Shown here: positions 37,531-45,988 of the stretch, in pieces
Position numbering within the stretch: position 1 is the first letter of the stretch
How the letters are laid out: each line of letters begins with the position of its first letter
Assembly: GCA_019637645.1 (NCBI GenBank)
Contig: JAHBVH010000049.1
Location: 1-64,000 of the forward strand
Reading direction: 5' to 3'
DNA from: Caldilineaceae bacterium
GTDB taxonomy: Bacteria > Chloroflexota > Anaerolineae > Caldilineales > Caldilineaceae
Length of the DNA: 64,000 bases
Made by a program: the position numbers and the translations under genes
The notes under the pieces: model-generated
Databases searched by the model: none
What the model was told of the DNA's origin: nothing
The model's input: the letters and a program-made list of their open reading frames with translations, nothing else

Positions 37531-37620
37531 CGGTTTGAAGGGGGAGTAGGACTCGTCCACACCTGACAGGTTTTTCAGAACCTGTCAGGTATAAAGGCTG
37601 CCTTATCAAACCCTTTCTAA
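37531..37620. repeat. full-length dispersed palindromic element after the LysM/FAS1 gene
   Basis: The inner perfect stem ACCTGACAGGTT with AACCTGTCAGGT lies at 37561-37590, with loop TTTCAG. The outer arms GGTTTGA (37532-37538) and TCAAACC (37606-37612) enclose it. The 14-mer CTCGTCCACACCTG (37552-37565) is identical in the copy near 54260. It starts 21 bp after the stop and may act as a terminator or mRNA stabiliser. Confidence 0.88.
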
Positions 37621-37653
37621 GCTACGAAACAGGTCCTGTTTCGTAGCTTTTTT
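37619..37653 (+). terminator. intrinsic terminator
   Basis: AAGCTACGAAACAGG (37619-37633) is complementary to 37635-37649 and is followed by a run of T. It separates the LysM/FAS1 gene from the ribosomal protein operon. Confidence 0.92.
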
Positions 37654-37673
37654 ATTGTCTTTCGGGATGATTT

Positions 37674-37702
37674 TTGGCAATTTACGTTGGTTATGTTACA
37701 CT
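37674..37702 (+). promoter_or_regulatory. promoter of the rpsF-rpsR operon
   Basis: TTGGCA (37674-37679), a 17-bp spacer and TACACT (37697-37702). Its place just after a terminator and 130 bp before rpsF supports the call. Confidence 0.6.
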
Positions 37703-37716
37703 ATCGGATGGCTTGC

Positions 37717-37774
37717 AACGAGGGTTTCGGTTTTTGCCGACCCTCGTTCTTTCTGTTCGCAGGGTGGTCCTGCG
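37717..37774 (+). promoter_or_regulatory. structured leader of the rpsF operon, possible S6:S18 autoregulatory site
   Basis: Two hairpins follow the promoter. AACGAGGGT (37717-37725) pairs with ACCCTCGTT (37740-37748), with an inner CGG/CCG pairing. CGCAGG (37758-37763) pairs with CCTGCG (37769-37774). S6:S18 complexes are known to bind a CCG-containing hairpin in rpsF leaders of several phyla. Whether this one qualifies is inference; the CCG here is mostly paired. Confidence 0.4.
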
Positions 37775-37832
37775 GGCCTCTCCATAGAAAGTGGAAGGTT
37801 CACGATGAACCAAGCAAAGGGAGCTATTTTGC

Positions 37833-38150
37833 ATGACTGAAGTGACAAACAGTACGACTAATCTGCATGAATATGAGGTCGTCTATGTCGGCCAATCTGG
37901 GCTTGACGACGAAGGGGTCAATACGTTGAATGAACGCTTTGCCCAAATTGTGACGACCTATGGCGGTCAGATTTCCAGCACGGAGCCCTGGGGGCGCCGC
38001 AATCTCGCTTATCCGATCAAAAAACATTTTAGCGGCCACTATGTGTTACAGCGTTTCCAGATGCCAGCCGAAGGCACCAACGAAGTAGATCGCTTTCTGC
38101 GTCTGAACGAAGATGTCATCCGCTATTTGATTGTCCGCACTGGTGAATAA
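37833..38150 (+). CDS. rpsF: 30S ribosomal protein S6
   Basis: 105 residues, standard length plus about ten extra N-terminal residues. S6 binds the platform of the small ribosomal subunit with S18. Features are HEYEVVYVGQSGLDDEGV, the central EPWGRRNLAYPIKKHFSGHY core (family signature WGRRxLAYPI), and DVIRYLIVRTGE at the end. An AAAGGGAGC Shine-Dalgarno lies upstream of ATG 37833. It is followed 32 bp later by rpsR and then by the parvulin gene. The usual ssb gene between rpsF and rpsR is missing. Confidence 0.97.
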   Translation: MTEVTNSTTNLHEYEVVYVGQSGLDDEGVNTLNERFAQIVTTYGGQISSTEPWGRRNLAYPIKKHFSGHYVLQRFQMPAEGTNEVDRFLRLNEDVIRYLIVRTGE

Positions 38151-38182
38151 TTATTCAGGCGAGTGAACTTAAGAAGGAATAA

Positions 38183-38593
38183 ATGATGACTGAACAAGCA
38201 AACCCAACTGCGGAAGAGCCACGTCGTGCCCCGCAACCCCGCTCTGAACAACCCCGCTCCGAGCAACGTCGTCCTGCACGCCCACAGGCCCCTGCCAATG
38301 ACAACGCGGCAGACGATGGCGATGATTTTAATGTGCCGGTTGAGTTCTCGCCGGACTCGGTAGGTCGCCCACGCCGGATCGGGTCGAATATTCGCTATAA
38401 CGACATCGATTATAAAAACATTACGATGCTGACCCGTTTCATTGATGGTCGTGGCCGGATTCTCTCCCGCCGCAAGACGCGCGTCAGCGCGAAAGTGCAA
38501 CGCCGGATTGTGACCGCCATCAAGCGGGCACGTCACCTAGCTTTGTTACCCTATACCGCTGATCAAAGCCGCATCGTGCGAAAGCGCAGGTAA
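38183..38593 (+). CDS. rpsR: 30S ribosomal protein S18 with long N-terminal extension
   Basis: 136 residues against about 75-90 in most bacteria. The conserved core starts near residue 68: [20 protein letters not shown], then [20 protein letters not shown] and [11 protein letters not shown]. It ends in a basic tail. Residues 1-62 are Pro/Arg/Glu/Asp-rich low complexity with two copies of a PRSEQ phrase, probably disordered. No zinc-type Cys cluster is present. ATG 38183 has AAGAAGG upstream; a second ATG at 38186 is equally possible. The stop is 2 bp before the next gene, so the three-gene operon is tightly coupled. Confidence 0.95.
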   Translation: MMTEQANPTAEEPRRAPQPRSEQPRSEQRRPARPQAPANDNAADDGDDFNVPVEFSPDSVGRPRRIGSNIRYNDIDYKNITMLTRFIDGRGRILSRRKTRVSAKVQRRIVTAIKRARHLALLPYTADQSRIVRKRR

Positions 38594-38595
38594 GC

Positions 38596-40257
38596 ATGGC
38601 CAAGCGAAAGAAGCGCGCCGAAGAGCAGGTAGAACGTGAGTTAACCCGGAAAGAGATCCGTCTGCGTGAGCGCGACCGCGAACGTCACCGTGTCCTCTAT
38701 TTGTGGATCGGATCGGCGATTGGGTTGGCGCTTCTCCTGATCATTGCTGGCGCTATCTATCAGTTTGCGTTTGTACCCAATTCGACTTTAGCGACTGTCG
38801 CTGGCGAACGAATTATTACCAAAGATTTTTGGCAGCGGATGCGGTTGGAGCGTAATCAACTCCAAAATCAACTGTTGAACTTGCAACAGCTGGAACAACA
38901 GTTTGGTCAGCAGTTCTTTACAAGTCAAATTAATGATATTCAAACTCAACTCCAAAGCCCCTTTACGCTGGCGGCAAGAGTCCTAGATAAGATGGTTGAT
39001 GAGCGGGTTGTGGCGAAAGAGGCCGCAGCTCGGGGTATCACCGTTAGCGACGAAGAAGTCGATGCGGCCTTGCGCGAAGAAATTGCGCGTGGGCGTAATG
39101 CGGTGACTGAACCCGAAGCAACATCGACCGCCGATGGCGCCCTCAACGCAACGGCGACGGCCACCTTGTGGACGCCCACCCCGACGCCGACGATTGATGC
39201 CAGTTTGGCTACCACCGCGACCGCCACCGCGATGCCAACGTCACCGCCCTTACCGACCAGCGCGATTCTATCGCCAACCGGTTATACGGAAGGGGTGACC
39301 CAGCTTGAAGAGAACCTGGGGGCACTTAACAGTGTGGATTTGGCTGGCTATCGCGCGATTATCCGTGCCCGTCTGCTGACTGAAAAGATGACAGAAGCGA
39401 TTGGCGAAGAAAAAGTTCCGGCGACCGAAGAGCAGGTACGTGCCCGCCATATCCTGATCCGTGTCATGACGCCCACCGTAACCATTACTGATACGGGGAC
39501 GATTACGGCACCAATCCTACCGCCGTCGACGGCCGTCACCGATACGGCTGCTGCTACTACCACCACGACGGTGAGTGAAACGGCACCCGTGACGGCTACG
39601 GTTGCTGTCACAGATAGTACGTCACTCACAACGACGCCCGTTGTGACGACTGCTGTAGAGACAACTACAACGGCCCCCGTCACCGCGGCGGTAAGCGATA
39701 GCCCGGTCATCACAGCCGGGGTAAGTGTCACCGAGAGTGTCGCGGTGACAGCCGAAAGTGGGATAACGACGACAGCCGCAATTACGGATACGTTGGCACC
39801 AACCACGACAACCACGCCAACCGATACGGTGCCGCCAGTTGCGCCAACACCGGTTGAACGGACTGATGCCGAGGCCCTTGCCCTAGCGGAAGCGATCCGC
39901 CAGCGGATTCTCGCTGGTGAAGATTTCGCGACCTTGGCCCGCGAATACAGTGATGACACTGGTTCTGGGGCGGCAGGTGGTGATTTGGGGTGGTTTGGCA
40001 AGGGCGCGATGGTTGCGCCTTTTGATGAAGTGGCTTTCTCCTTACCCATAGGTGAGATCAGTGAACCAGTGAAGACCGACTTTGGTTATCACATCATTGA
40101 AGTCTTGGAGAAGGACGAAAACCACGCCAAAGATCCGAACCAGCTAACGCAGGAGCGGCAAGAAGCCTATCAAACCTGGTTGCGAGAGGTTAAAACCGCG
40201 ACCGCGATTGACCGGCCCACGAATCTAACTACTCTGTTACCCAGAGACCTACGCTAA
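38596..40257 (+). CDS. membrane-anchored parvulin-type peptidyl-prolyl isomerase (PpiC/SurA-like) with Thr-rich insertion
   Basis: 553 residues. A basic coiled N-terminus (1-33), one membrane helix (34-58), then a SurA_N-like helical domain with [20 protein letters not shown] and [17 protein letters not shown] short Thr/Pro linker interrupts it near 175-225. The rotamase domain begins with [10 protein letters not shown] near residue 282 and resumes after about 130 Thr/Val/Ala-rich residues with [45 protein letters not shown] and [10 protein letters not shown]. Such enzymes fold exported proteins outside the membrane. It starts 2 bp after rpsR, an unusual operon partner. A palindromic element follows the stop by 51 bp. 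Confidence 0.9.
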   Translation: MAKRKKRAEEQVERELTRKEIRLRERDRERHRVLYLWIGSAIGLALLLIIAGAIYQFAFVPNSTLATVAGERIITKDFWQRMRLERNQLQNQLLNLQQLEQQFGQQFFTSQINDIQTQLQSPFTLAARVLDKMVDERVVAKEAAARGITVSDEEVDAALREEIARGRNAVTEPEATSTADGALNATATATLWTPTPTPTIDASLATTATATAMPTSPPLPTSAILSPTGYTEGVTQLEENLGALNSVDLAGYRAIIRARLLTEKMTEAIGEEKVPATEEQVRARHILIRVMTPTVTITDTGTITAPILPPSTAVTDTAAATTTTTVSETAPVTATVAVTDSTSLTTTPVVTTAVETTTTAPVTAAVSDSPVITAGVSVTESVAVTAESGITTTAAITDTLAPTTTTTPTDTVPPVAPTPVERTDAEALALAEAIRQRILAGEDFATLAREYSDDTGSGAAGGDLGWFGKGAMVAPFDEVAFSLPIGEISEPVKTDFGYHIIEVLEKDENHAKDPNQLTQERQEAYQTWLREVKTATAIDRPTNLTTLLPRDLR

Positions 40258-40307
40258 TCACCCCGATTCGTCCGTTAGCGCAGTTGTGAAGCAATAGAGT
40301 ACTACCC

Positions 40308-40342
40308 GAGACCTGTCAGGATTTGAAACCCTGACAGGTCTC
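40308..40342. terminator. palindromic element after the parvulin gene
   Basis: GAGACCTGTCAGG (40308-40320) and its exact complement at 40330-40342 enclose a nine-base loop. The core matches the dispersed family. CGCTTTATATA follows, so it could end the rpsF operon transcript. Confidence 0.75.
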
Positions 40343-40455
40343 GCTTTATATAAATGGGAAAGCGCTCTTGCTTCTGGTTGCGAGAAGGGGCGATCCTATG
40401 GGCCTACGCGCTACAATAGCCTATTCTCATAAGCCTATTTGGCTAGGAAAGCACC

Positions 40456-41412
40456 ATGCCGAAAAAGATTATCATCGATACCGATCCAGGCATTGACGAT
40501 GCCATGGCGATTCTCTTTGCCCTCTGTATGCCCGCGCTAGAGGTGGTTGGGCTGACGACGATCTTTGGGAATGTAGAAACGCCCTTAGCAACCCATAATG
40601 CGCTGCATCTGCTCGCGTTCGCGGGACATTCACAGATCCCTGTTGCGCAAGGCGCCATTCGCCCGCTCCATCTGCCCTTCCGCGGGCCAGCCGCGTTTGT
40701 CCATGGCGTGGATGGCTTGGGTGATACAAAACAGCCAGCCGCGCCGCAGGGACAAGCATTAGCCCACTCTGCCGCCCACTTTATCATTGAGCAAGTGATG
40801 GCGCAGCCGGGTGAAATTACTCTCGTCCCTGTGGGTCCTTTGACGAATCTAGCCTTAGCCTTACTGCTCGAACCACAGATCGTTCACCACGTGGCCGAGG
40901 TGGTGATCATGGGTGGGGCGGCCACCGTCAATGGCAATGTCAATCCTGCTGCTGAAGCCAACATCTATCATGATCCCCACGCTGCTGATGCGGTCTTTAC
41001 AGCCGATTGGCCGATCACCATGGTTGGTTTGGATGTGACCACCAAAGTGATCATGGACGAACCTTATCTGGCCAGTCTCTGTACCCCAGCCTGTAAGACT
41101 GGTGCCTATATCTACGATATCTGTCAGTTTTATCTCGACTTTCATCAACGGGTCCACCAAACTTATGCGGCATACACCCATGATCCTTCGGCGATTGCCT
41201 ACCTCATCGATCCCACCCTCTTTCATACAGAACAGGGGGCAATCCGGGTTGTCACCGAGGGGCTTGGCCGTGGCCATACCGTAATGGACCGCCGCGGCCA
41301 CTGGTCGCGGCCGAATGAATGGTCCACCCAACGCCCGGTGAATGTCTGTGTCGATGTGAACGCCGCAGGCTTATTGGCGCTCTATAAGCAATCTATTCTG
41401 GCTGCCCCTTGA
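40456..41412 (+). CDS. inosine-uridine preferring nucleoside hydrolase
   Basis: 318 residues, standard length. It hydrolyses nucleosides to base and ribose for salvage. The calcium site IIIDTDPGIDDAMAI is at residues 5-19. TTIFGNVE, HGVDGLG, LVPVGPLTNLALAL and VVIMGGAATVNGNV are family motifs. EANIYHDPHAAD replaces the common EFNIYxDPEAA. A Shine-Dalgarno AGGAAAG precedes ATG 40456. It is a single-gene unit between the rpsF operon and a 450-bp intergenic stretch. Base preference cannot be told from sequence alone. Confidence 0.95.
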   Translation: MPKKIIIDTDPGIDDAMAILFALCMPALEVVGLTTIFGNVETPLATHNALHLLAFAGHSQIPVAQGAIRPLHLPFRGPAAFVHGVDGLGDTKQPAAPQGQALAHSAAHFIIEQVMAQPGEITLVPVGPLTNLALALLLEPQIVHHVAEVVIMGGAATVNGNVNPAAEANIYHDPHAADAVFTADWPITMVGLDVTTKVIMDEPYLASLCTPACKTGAYIYDICQFYLDFHQRVHQTYAAYTHDPSAIAYLIDPTLFHTEQGAIRVVTEGLGRGHTVMDRRGHWSRPNEWSTQRPVNVCVDVNAAGLLALYKQSILAAP

Positions 41413-41860
41413 TCCTTGCGGTTGGCCGCCCCGTGGCTGCTAGCAGATTATGGTATAATGGAAACATACGACTTCACGCTGGGGTACTTTTCATGGATTG
41501 TTTGTGACTGGCTAAAGCCGCGACAAGCACAATGCATGACAACTTGACGGGTTGCTTAACGCAACATGCCCCTGTGTTCCGCACGTTGTACGACAATTTG
41601 TATAGAGTTGGCGACAAGGAGGCAGCGCCTTACAATCTATACGCTATTCTTCTGATTGCTAACCTACGATTTTCCTACAATGATGGTTGGTGTAACCGGA
41701 CGGACGGAACTAGGAAAAGCTGAAGGGCGTTTCTTACCATCAGAGTTGGCAATTGGGATAGTGGCCCATTGCTAAGCCCCATCCTTCGTCACCCTGTCTG
41801 CGTGCTGTAGCAGGTGACCGTAGCGGGTGAAACGGTTAGCGAGCAGAGGAAGCTAGATTT
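41413..41860. other. intergenic region with an extended -10 promoter
   Basis: 448 bp. A short frame at 41532-41723 has no Shine-Dalgarno or family resemblance, and I do not call it. The only clear signal is the promoter element at 41451-41459. No terminator is evident after the nucleoside hydrolase gene. Confidence 0.5.
41451..41459 (+). promoter_or_regulatory. extended -10 promoter element
   Basis: TGGTATAAT (41451-41459) is a perfect TATAAT with the TGn extension. There is no good -35. The direction fits the downstream small membrane protein gene, about 400 nt away. Confidence 0.45.
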
Positions 41861-42133
41861 ATGATAACGTTACTCATTTTGGCCACGATTGGGGCGATTG
41901 CTGGTGGACTCGGCGGCGCGCTTACCAATGGCCTTGATGGCTTTGTGTTGGGGAGCTGTGCTGGTTTTGTCTTAGGGGTAGTTGCTTGGGTGATGGATAA
42001 TATGGCGGAGCAACGGGTTCAAACCGCAAATGCCGAGAGTCTCCTGCCCGAATTCCAGCCCCAAGTGCCACCCACCTATGAACAACCAGCCGTCTATCCA
42101 GCCCAGTCGAACGAACGTATCCACTCATCCTAG
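41861..42133 (+). CDS. small glycine-rich membrane protein
   Basis: 90 residues that I do not recognise. Two glycine-rich hydrophobic helices (about 2-22 and 27-47, with GAIAGGLGGALTNGLDGF and GSCAGFVLGVVAWVMDN) are followed by a hydrophilic Pro/Gln tail. GAGGAAG is placed upstream of ATG 41861. It precedes the PLP enzyme gene by 87 bp. Glycine-zipper pairs of this kind occur in many small inner-membrane proteins, so no function is proposed. Confidence 0.65.
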   Translation: MITLLILATIGAIAGGLGGALTNGLDGFVLGSCAGFVLGVVAWVMDNMAEQRVQTANAESLLPEFQPQVPPTYEQPAVYPAQSNERIHSS

Positions 42134-42220
42134 GCAAAGATTCTGTTTCGGGTTGTAGCCTGTCTACCTTGCCAGCGGAATCATTGCCGATCACGCGATT
42201 GATGCGAGGAGACATTGCAC

Positions 42221-43186
42221 ATGGGTGCAGCAACACGACCTACTTTTCACGATATTCTCCGGGCTCAGAAGACAATTCGCCCCTACCTAGCCCCGACACC
42301 GCTCTACCATTACCCAATGTTAGACCAATTGCTTGGCGCCGAAGTCTATGTCAAGCATGAAAATTATCTGCCGATTGGTGCCTTTAAGATCCGCGGTGGG
42401 ATCAATTTTATGGCCCACCTGCCCGCCGACATCCGTAGCCGGGGTGTGGTTACCGCGTCAACGGGCAATCATGGGCAGTCGATCGCCTATGCCGCCCAGC
42501 AATTTGGTGTGCGTGCGATGATTGTCGTGCCAGAAGGCGCGAACCCTGTAAAAGTTGAGGCCATGCGGGGTTATGGTGCCGAAGTTGTTTTTCATGGCGC
42601 GGATTTCGAGGCCAGTAAACGGCATTGTGTCACCATCGAACGTGAACAGGGGTTACGGTTTATCAATTCAGGCGACGAGCCGTTGCTCATTGCCGGTGTG
42701 GGCACGCATACGCTCGAGATCTTGCAAGAACAGCCTGATATTGACGTACTGTTAGTCCCGCTCGGTGGTGGTAGTGGCGCGGCCGGTGCTTGTATCGCGG
42801 CCAAGGCCATGAGCCCCCACATTCAAGTGATTGCGGTACAAGCGGCTGGCGCGCCAGCGGGCTACCTGACGTGGCAAGCCCGGGCGGCAAGAACGGCTGC
42901 TATTCACACTTTTGCAGGCGGCTTGGCCACCGGCGAGCCCTTTATGATGCCCCAAACCATCTTGTGGGATCTGTTGGATGACTTTATTTTGATCGAAGAT
43001 GAGGAAATGCGGGTTGCCATTCGCTTCTATTTAGAAAAGGCCAAGACCTTGGCCGAACCTGCTGGTGCCGCGGCCTTGGCCGCGGCGATCAAGATGCGCG
43101 ATCAACTCCAAGGTAAAAAGGTGGCGCTAATTCTCAGTGGTGGCAATATTTCGCCCGCCGAACTGAGCCAAGCGCTCATTGGCTAG
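42221..43186 (+). CDS. threonine/serine dehydratase-like PLP enzyme
   Basis: 321 residues, fold-type II PLP enzyme of the catabolic threonine dehydratase / serine racemase group. It lacks the C-terminal regulatory domain of biosynthetic IlvA. HENYLPIGAFKIRGG contains the PLP lysine, STGNHGQSIAYAA is the asparagine loop, and PLGGGSGAAG is the phosphate loop. It probably deaminates threonine or serine to the 2-oxo acid. ATG 42221 has GAGGAG upstream; the frame is open from TTG 42215. The gene after it is separated by an intergenic sequence with interleaved inverted repeats. Confidence 0.92.
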   Translation: MGAATRPTFHDILRAQKTIRPYLAPTPLYHYPMLDQLLGAEVYVKHENYLPIGAFKIRGGINFMAHLPADIRSRGVVTASTGNHGQSIAYAAQQFGVRAMIVVPEGANPVKVEAMRGYGAEVVFHGADFEASKRHCVTIEREQGLRFINSGDEPLLIAGVGTHTLEILQEQPDIDVLLVPLGGGSGAAGACIAAKAMSPHIQVIAVQAAGAPAGYLTWQARAARTAAIHTFAGGLATGEPFMMPQTILWDLLDDFILIEDEEMRVAIRFYLEKAKTLAEPAGAAALAAAIKMRDQLQGKKVALILSGGNISPAELSQALIG

Positions 43187-43192
43187 GTCGGT

Positions 43193-43267
43193 AAAAGGTA
43201 GTAGATGGCAAGGAATGTCACTTGAACCTGGCCCCATCTGCTACCTACTTTTCCCTGACATTCCTTG
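43193..43267 (+). repeat. interleaved inverted repeats, possible RNA pseudoknot
   Basis: GGTAGTAGATGG (43197-43208) pairs with CCATCTGCTACC (43234-43245) with one wobble, and flanking A4/T4 extend it. CAAGGAATGTCA (43209-43220) pairs perfectly with TGACATTCCTTG (43256-43267). The order A-B-A'-B' is that of an H-type pseudoknot. It fills the gap between the dehydratase stop and the next start. Confidence 0.85.
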
Positions 43268-43281
43268 TTTGATTGCACCTT

Positions 43282-43767
43282 ATGCGACCCGAACCAAACG
43301 AACTTCAATCGATTACTGGCTATAGCTGGCCGCTACGTATTATTAGTTTATTGCTCTTGGTACAGACCGCTGGCCTTGCGCTGATCACGCTCTTCTTCTT
43401 GCGCCGCGTTGATTGGGAAGAAGAACTCGCGGATACCGTCCCTTCCGTCGCCGCGCTCGATCTCATCGTCTGGACCGCGGTGGTGGCACCTTTGGTGCTG
43501 CTTCTTTTGGCGACGGCCATTGGCTTTTTCTTCCGCCGCACCTTTGCTTGGCATGCGGCCATGACTCTCCAAGGGCTCATGTTGCTGGGCTCGTTGACCA
43601 TCTACTTTTTCACCGATTCACACCTACGCAACTCCCATCTCCTCTACCTTACTATGCTATACTGTATTTTGATGGTGCTCTATTTGAACACCAGTGATGT
43701 ACGGATGGCGTTTCATGTCAGGCATACCGAAACCGCAGTTGATGATGACGATGAATTTGCAAGATGA
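43282..43767 (+). CDS. four-helix integral membrane protein of unknown function
   Basis: 161 residues from ATG 43282; the frame is open from TTG 43273. Hydrophobic segments lie near 18-40, 58-82, 90-110 and 115-138, and an acidic tail ends in DDDDEFAR. Apart from the four helices no motif is recognisable. The stop at 43765-43767 lies inside the next gene, which starts at 43742 or 43751, so the two are translationally coupled. The start is only 15 bp after the pseudoknot-like repeat. Confidence 0.75.
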   Translation: MRPEPNELQSITGYSWPLRIISLLLLVQTAGLALITLFFLRRVDWEEELADTVPSVAALDLIVWTAVVAPLVLLLLATAIGFFFRRTFAWHAAMTLQGLMLLGSLTIYFFTDSHLRNSHLLYLTMLYCILMVLYLNTSDVRMAFHVRHTETAVDDDDEFAR

Positions 43768-45598
43768 GTTGACCCTACTCCGGCGCTTTGAGCCCATTCT
43801 GCGCTTTACTCGGGGGGAAAGTTTCTTCCCCATGGATGTTGAGCACTATGTTCGGCATAGCAGCTTGTGGGTGCAGCGTCCAAACGCCGAGCCCGTTGCC
43901 TTGGTCGCGCCGGGTGAATTAGATCTAGCACGGCTGGCCTACCCCTATCCCGATGAATTTGGGACTGTTCACTATTTGAAATTTGCCGAGCCCCTCGGCG
44001 CGGCAGAAATGGCCGCCCAAACGTTGCGCCAAGCCAATCAGCCGATCCAACACGATGCCTTTCATGCCGGGCGGGGCCGCTTGGCCCGGGTCGGCTACCT
44101 CTCGCGCTTGATCGATGCGCTCTTTTCTATATCTTTGCTTGCCCGTGGTCGTGTCCCCGGTGATGCCGCTGCCGCGGCCACGCGCGATTATGAATGTATC
44201 TTGGCGCGGTCCGAGCAGTACACCTACCATGGCCGCGTCGTGCGCCAAGATCATTGGCTGGTCTTGCAATATTGGTTTTTTTATCCCTTTAATAACTGGC
44301 GTTCTGGCTTCTTTGGGGCCAATGATCATGAAGCCGATTGGGAGATGATCTGTCTCTATCTTTCCGAAGATGCGGCGCGTGGGGAAGTCCAACCCGAGTG
44401 GATTGCCTATGCCAGCCACGACTATCACGGTGACGATCTACGCCGGAACTGGCACGATGCCGAAGTCGAGAAGGTGGGCGAACATCCGGTGGTCTATGTG
44501 GGTGCTGGTTCCCATGCCAGCTACTACCAACAAGGCGAATACCTAACGGAGCTAGAGCTAGCCCTCTTTGCCCGCCTGACCCGCCTGCTGGCCCAAATCC
44601 GCGCCTTTGGCCGCCGCCGATTGCGCCAATATGAGGGGGATGATGCCCATACCGGCGCAGCGGAACTCGCCAATATCTTTCGCATTCCTTTTGTCGATTA
44701 TGCCCGTGGTGATGGTCTATCCATTGGGCCCGGCCAGGACAAACCATGGAGCGCGCCCCACCTGCTGAACCCCACGCCGTCGTGGGTGACCTTCTACCGC
44801 GGGCTTTGGGGGCTCTATACGCGCGATCCCTTTGCTAGTGAAGATGCGCCAGCTGGCCCGATGTATAACCGCGATGGCAGCGTCCGGCGTGCCTGGTATG
44901 ATCCTGTGGGTTGGGCGGGTCTAGACAAAGTGACGCCGTTGGAAGTGCTGTTGAAGCGGGTGGCGGAAGAGGAAGTGGCCCTACGCTTGCATCAGCAGGC
45001 AACGCAAGCCGCTGTCGAAGAAAAGGCCCGTGAATTGCAAAGTTTGGGGATTCAGGCCGCCGCCATGCGCATGCAACCCCATCTGTATAAATTATATACG
45101 GCCCAACAAACCCGCATGGCAACCCTGAGCCAAGAAGTCGATCATCTCCGCGCAACCTTGGCTGGCGATGAAGCGCTCTTGGAAGCATTGCATTATTATG
45201 CGCAACAACTGCAGAGTGGCAGCGAACCTGAACCCCTCCGCGCCCACCTCCGCCGACCCCATCGTCCCCCCTCGGAAGAACGGCTACGCGCCACTCGCCT
45301 TGCTGAATTTTGGGCGGCAGCCAGCGTTGGCCTCCTCATGGTGATCTTCTTTATCCTGATCACCGTTGGACGGCGCTACCTTATGGTGGGCCTCGTCACC
45401 ATGATCGCGCTCGTCACCTTTATTGAAGCCAGCTTCCGTGGCCGCCTCACCCGCTTTATCACCAGCGTCACCATCAGCACCGCCGTGGTCGCCGCCTTCG
45501 TGTTGGTCTATCGCTACTTCTGGCAAATCGTCGAAATTGGCGTGCTCGCCACGGGCCTCTATATCCTCTGGGAAAACCTCCGTGAACTGCGGCGTTAG
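43742..45598 (+). CDS. Vps62-like domain protein with coiled coil and C-terminal membrane helices
   Basis: About 618 residues. The N-terminal half resembles the Vps62/DUF946 family: LQYWFFYPFNNW, NDHEADWEMICLYL, EWIAYASHDYHGDD and HPVVYVGAGSHASYY. Their spacing matches the family's HEGDWE and GSHA blocks. Residues 420-510 form a likely coiled coil (KRVAEEEVALRLHQQ, REL, SQEVDHLRATL). Three hydrophobic segments near the C-terminus, such as FWAAASVGLLMVIFFILITV, anchor it. Starts at 43742 or 43751 are both possible. Function unknown. It overlaps the four-helix protein gene by about 25 bp, so the two may act together in the membrane. Confidence 0.75.
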   Translation: MMTMNLQDELTLLRRFEPILRFTRGESFFPMDVEHYVRHSSLWVQRPNAEPVALVAPGELDLARLAYPYPDEFGTVHYLKFAEPLGAAEMAAQTLRQANQPIQHDAFHAGRGRLARVGYLSRLIDALFSISLLARGRVPGDAAAAATRDYECILARSEQYTYHGRVVRQDHWLVLQYWFFYPFNNWRSGFFGANDHEADWEMICLYLSEDAARGEVQPEWIAYASHDYHGDDLRRNWHDAEVEKVGEHPVVYVGAGSHASYYQQGEYLTELELALFARLTRLLAQIRAFGRRRLRQYEGDDAHTGAAELANIFRIPFVDYARGDGLSIGPGQDKPWSAPHLLNPTPSWVTFYRGLWGLYTRDPFASEDAPAGPMYNRDGSVRRAWYDPVGWAGLDKVTPLEVLLKRVAEEEVALRLHQQATQAAVEEKARELQSLGIQAAAMRMQPHLYKLYTAQQTRMATLSQEVDHLRATLAGDEALLEALHYYAQQLQSGSEPEPLRAHLRRPHRPPSEERLRATRLAEFWAAASVGLLMVIFFILITVGRRYLMVGLVTMIALVTFIEASFRGRLTRFITSVTISTAVVAAFVLVYRYFWQIVEIGVLATGLYILWENLRELRR

Positions 45599-45789
45599 CG
45601 ATTAGGCTGCCTATTTGGCGGAACAGAGCGAAGCGATTATGCAGCTCTTCAATGACCATATCAAGAATGCGGGTGGGGTGAACGACACACCGCAGGATGT
45701 GCGATCGCCGTTATTGTGGTTTCTCCGTAAGAACCGTGAGGTCTATCCCGTGTTCCCGACGATAATAAGTGAGTGGTGTAAAAACGGCA

Positions 45790-45830
45790 GAAGCCACGTA
45801 CCGAGTGATTGCACTCGTGTACGTGGCTTC
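45790..45830 (-). terminator. terminator of tRNA-Val
   Basis: A stem of 12 bp (GAAGCCACGTAC, 45790-45801, with 45819-45830) extends inward to GAGTG/CACTC across a bulge. On the minus strand TGCCGTTTTTA follows. Confidence 0.85.
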
Positions 45831-45847
45831 CGATGATAATGCGTTGG

Positions 45848-45921
<74 letters not shown>

Positions 45922-45953
45922 AGATATTTTGCCGTGAACCTTTTACCCAAGCG

Positions 45954-45969
45954 ATTTGCCTAGGCAAAT
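45954..45969. promoter_or_regulatory. 16-bp perfect palindrome in the tRNA-Val leader
   Basis: ATTTGCCTAGGCAAAT is fully self-complementary and lies between the predicted promoter and the tRNA 5' end. It could be an operator or part of the leader structure. Confidence 0.4.
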
Positions 45970-45988
45970 TTGCTTTGTTCAGGCTGTG

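Noticed and set aside
39348..40049. 233-codon Val/Ala-rich frame on the minus strand
   Set aside because: It is antisense to the Thr-rich insertion of the parvulin gene; the low complexity explains the absence of stops.
41532..41723. 63-codon frame downstream of an extended -10 element
   Set aside because: No Shine-Dalgarno, no hydrophobic or domain pattern, mixed composition.
45615..45836. 73-codon frame between the Vps62-like gene and tRNA-Val
   Set aside because: It runs through the terminator of the tRNA and has no upstream signals.
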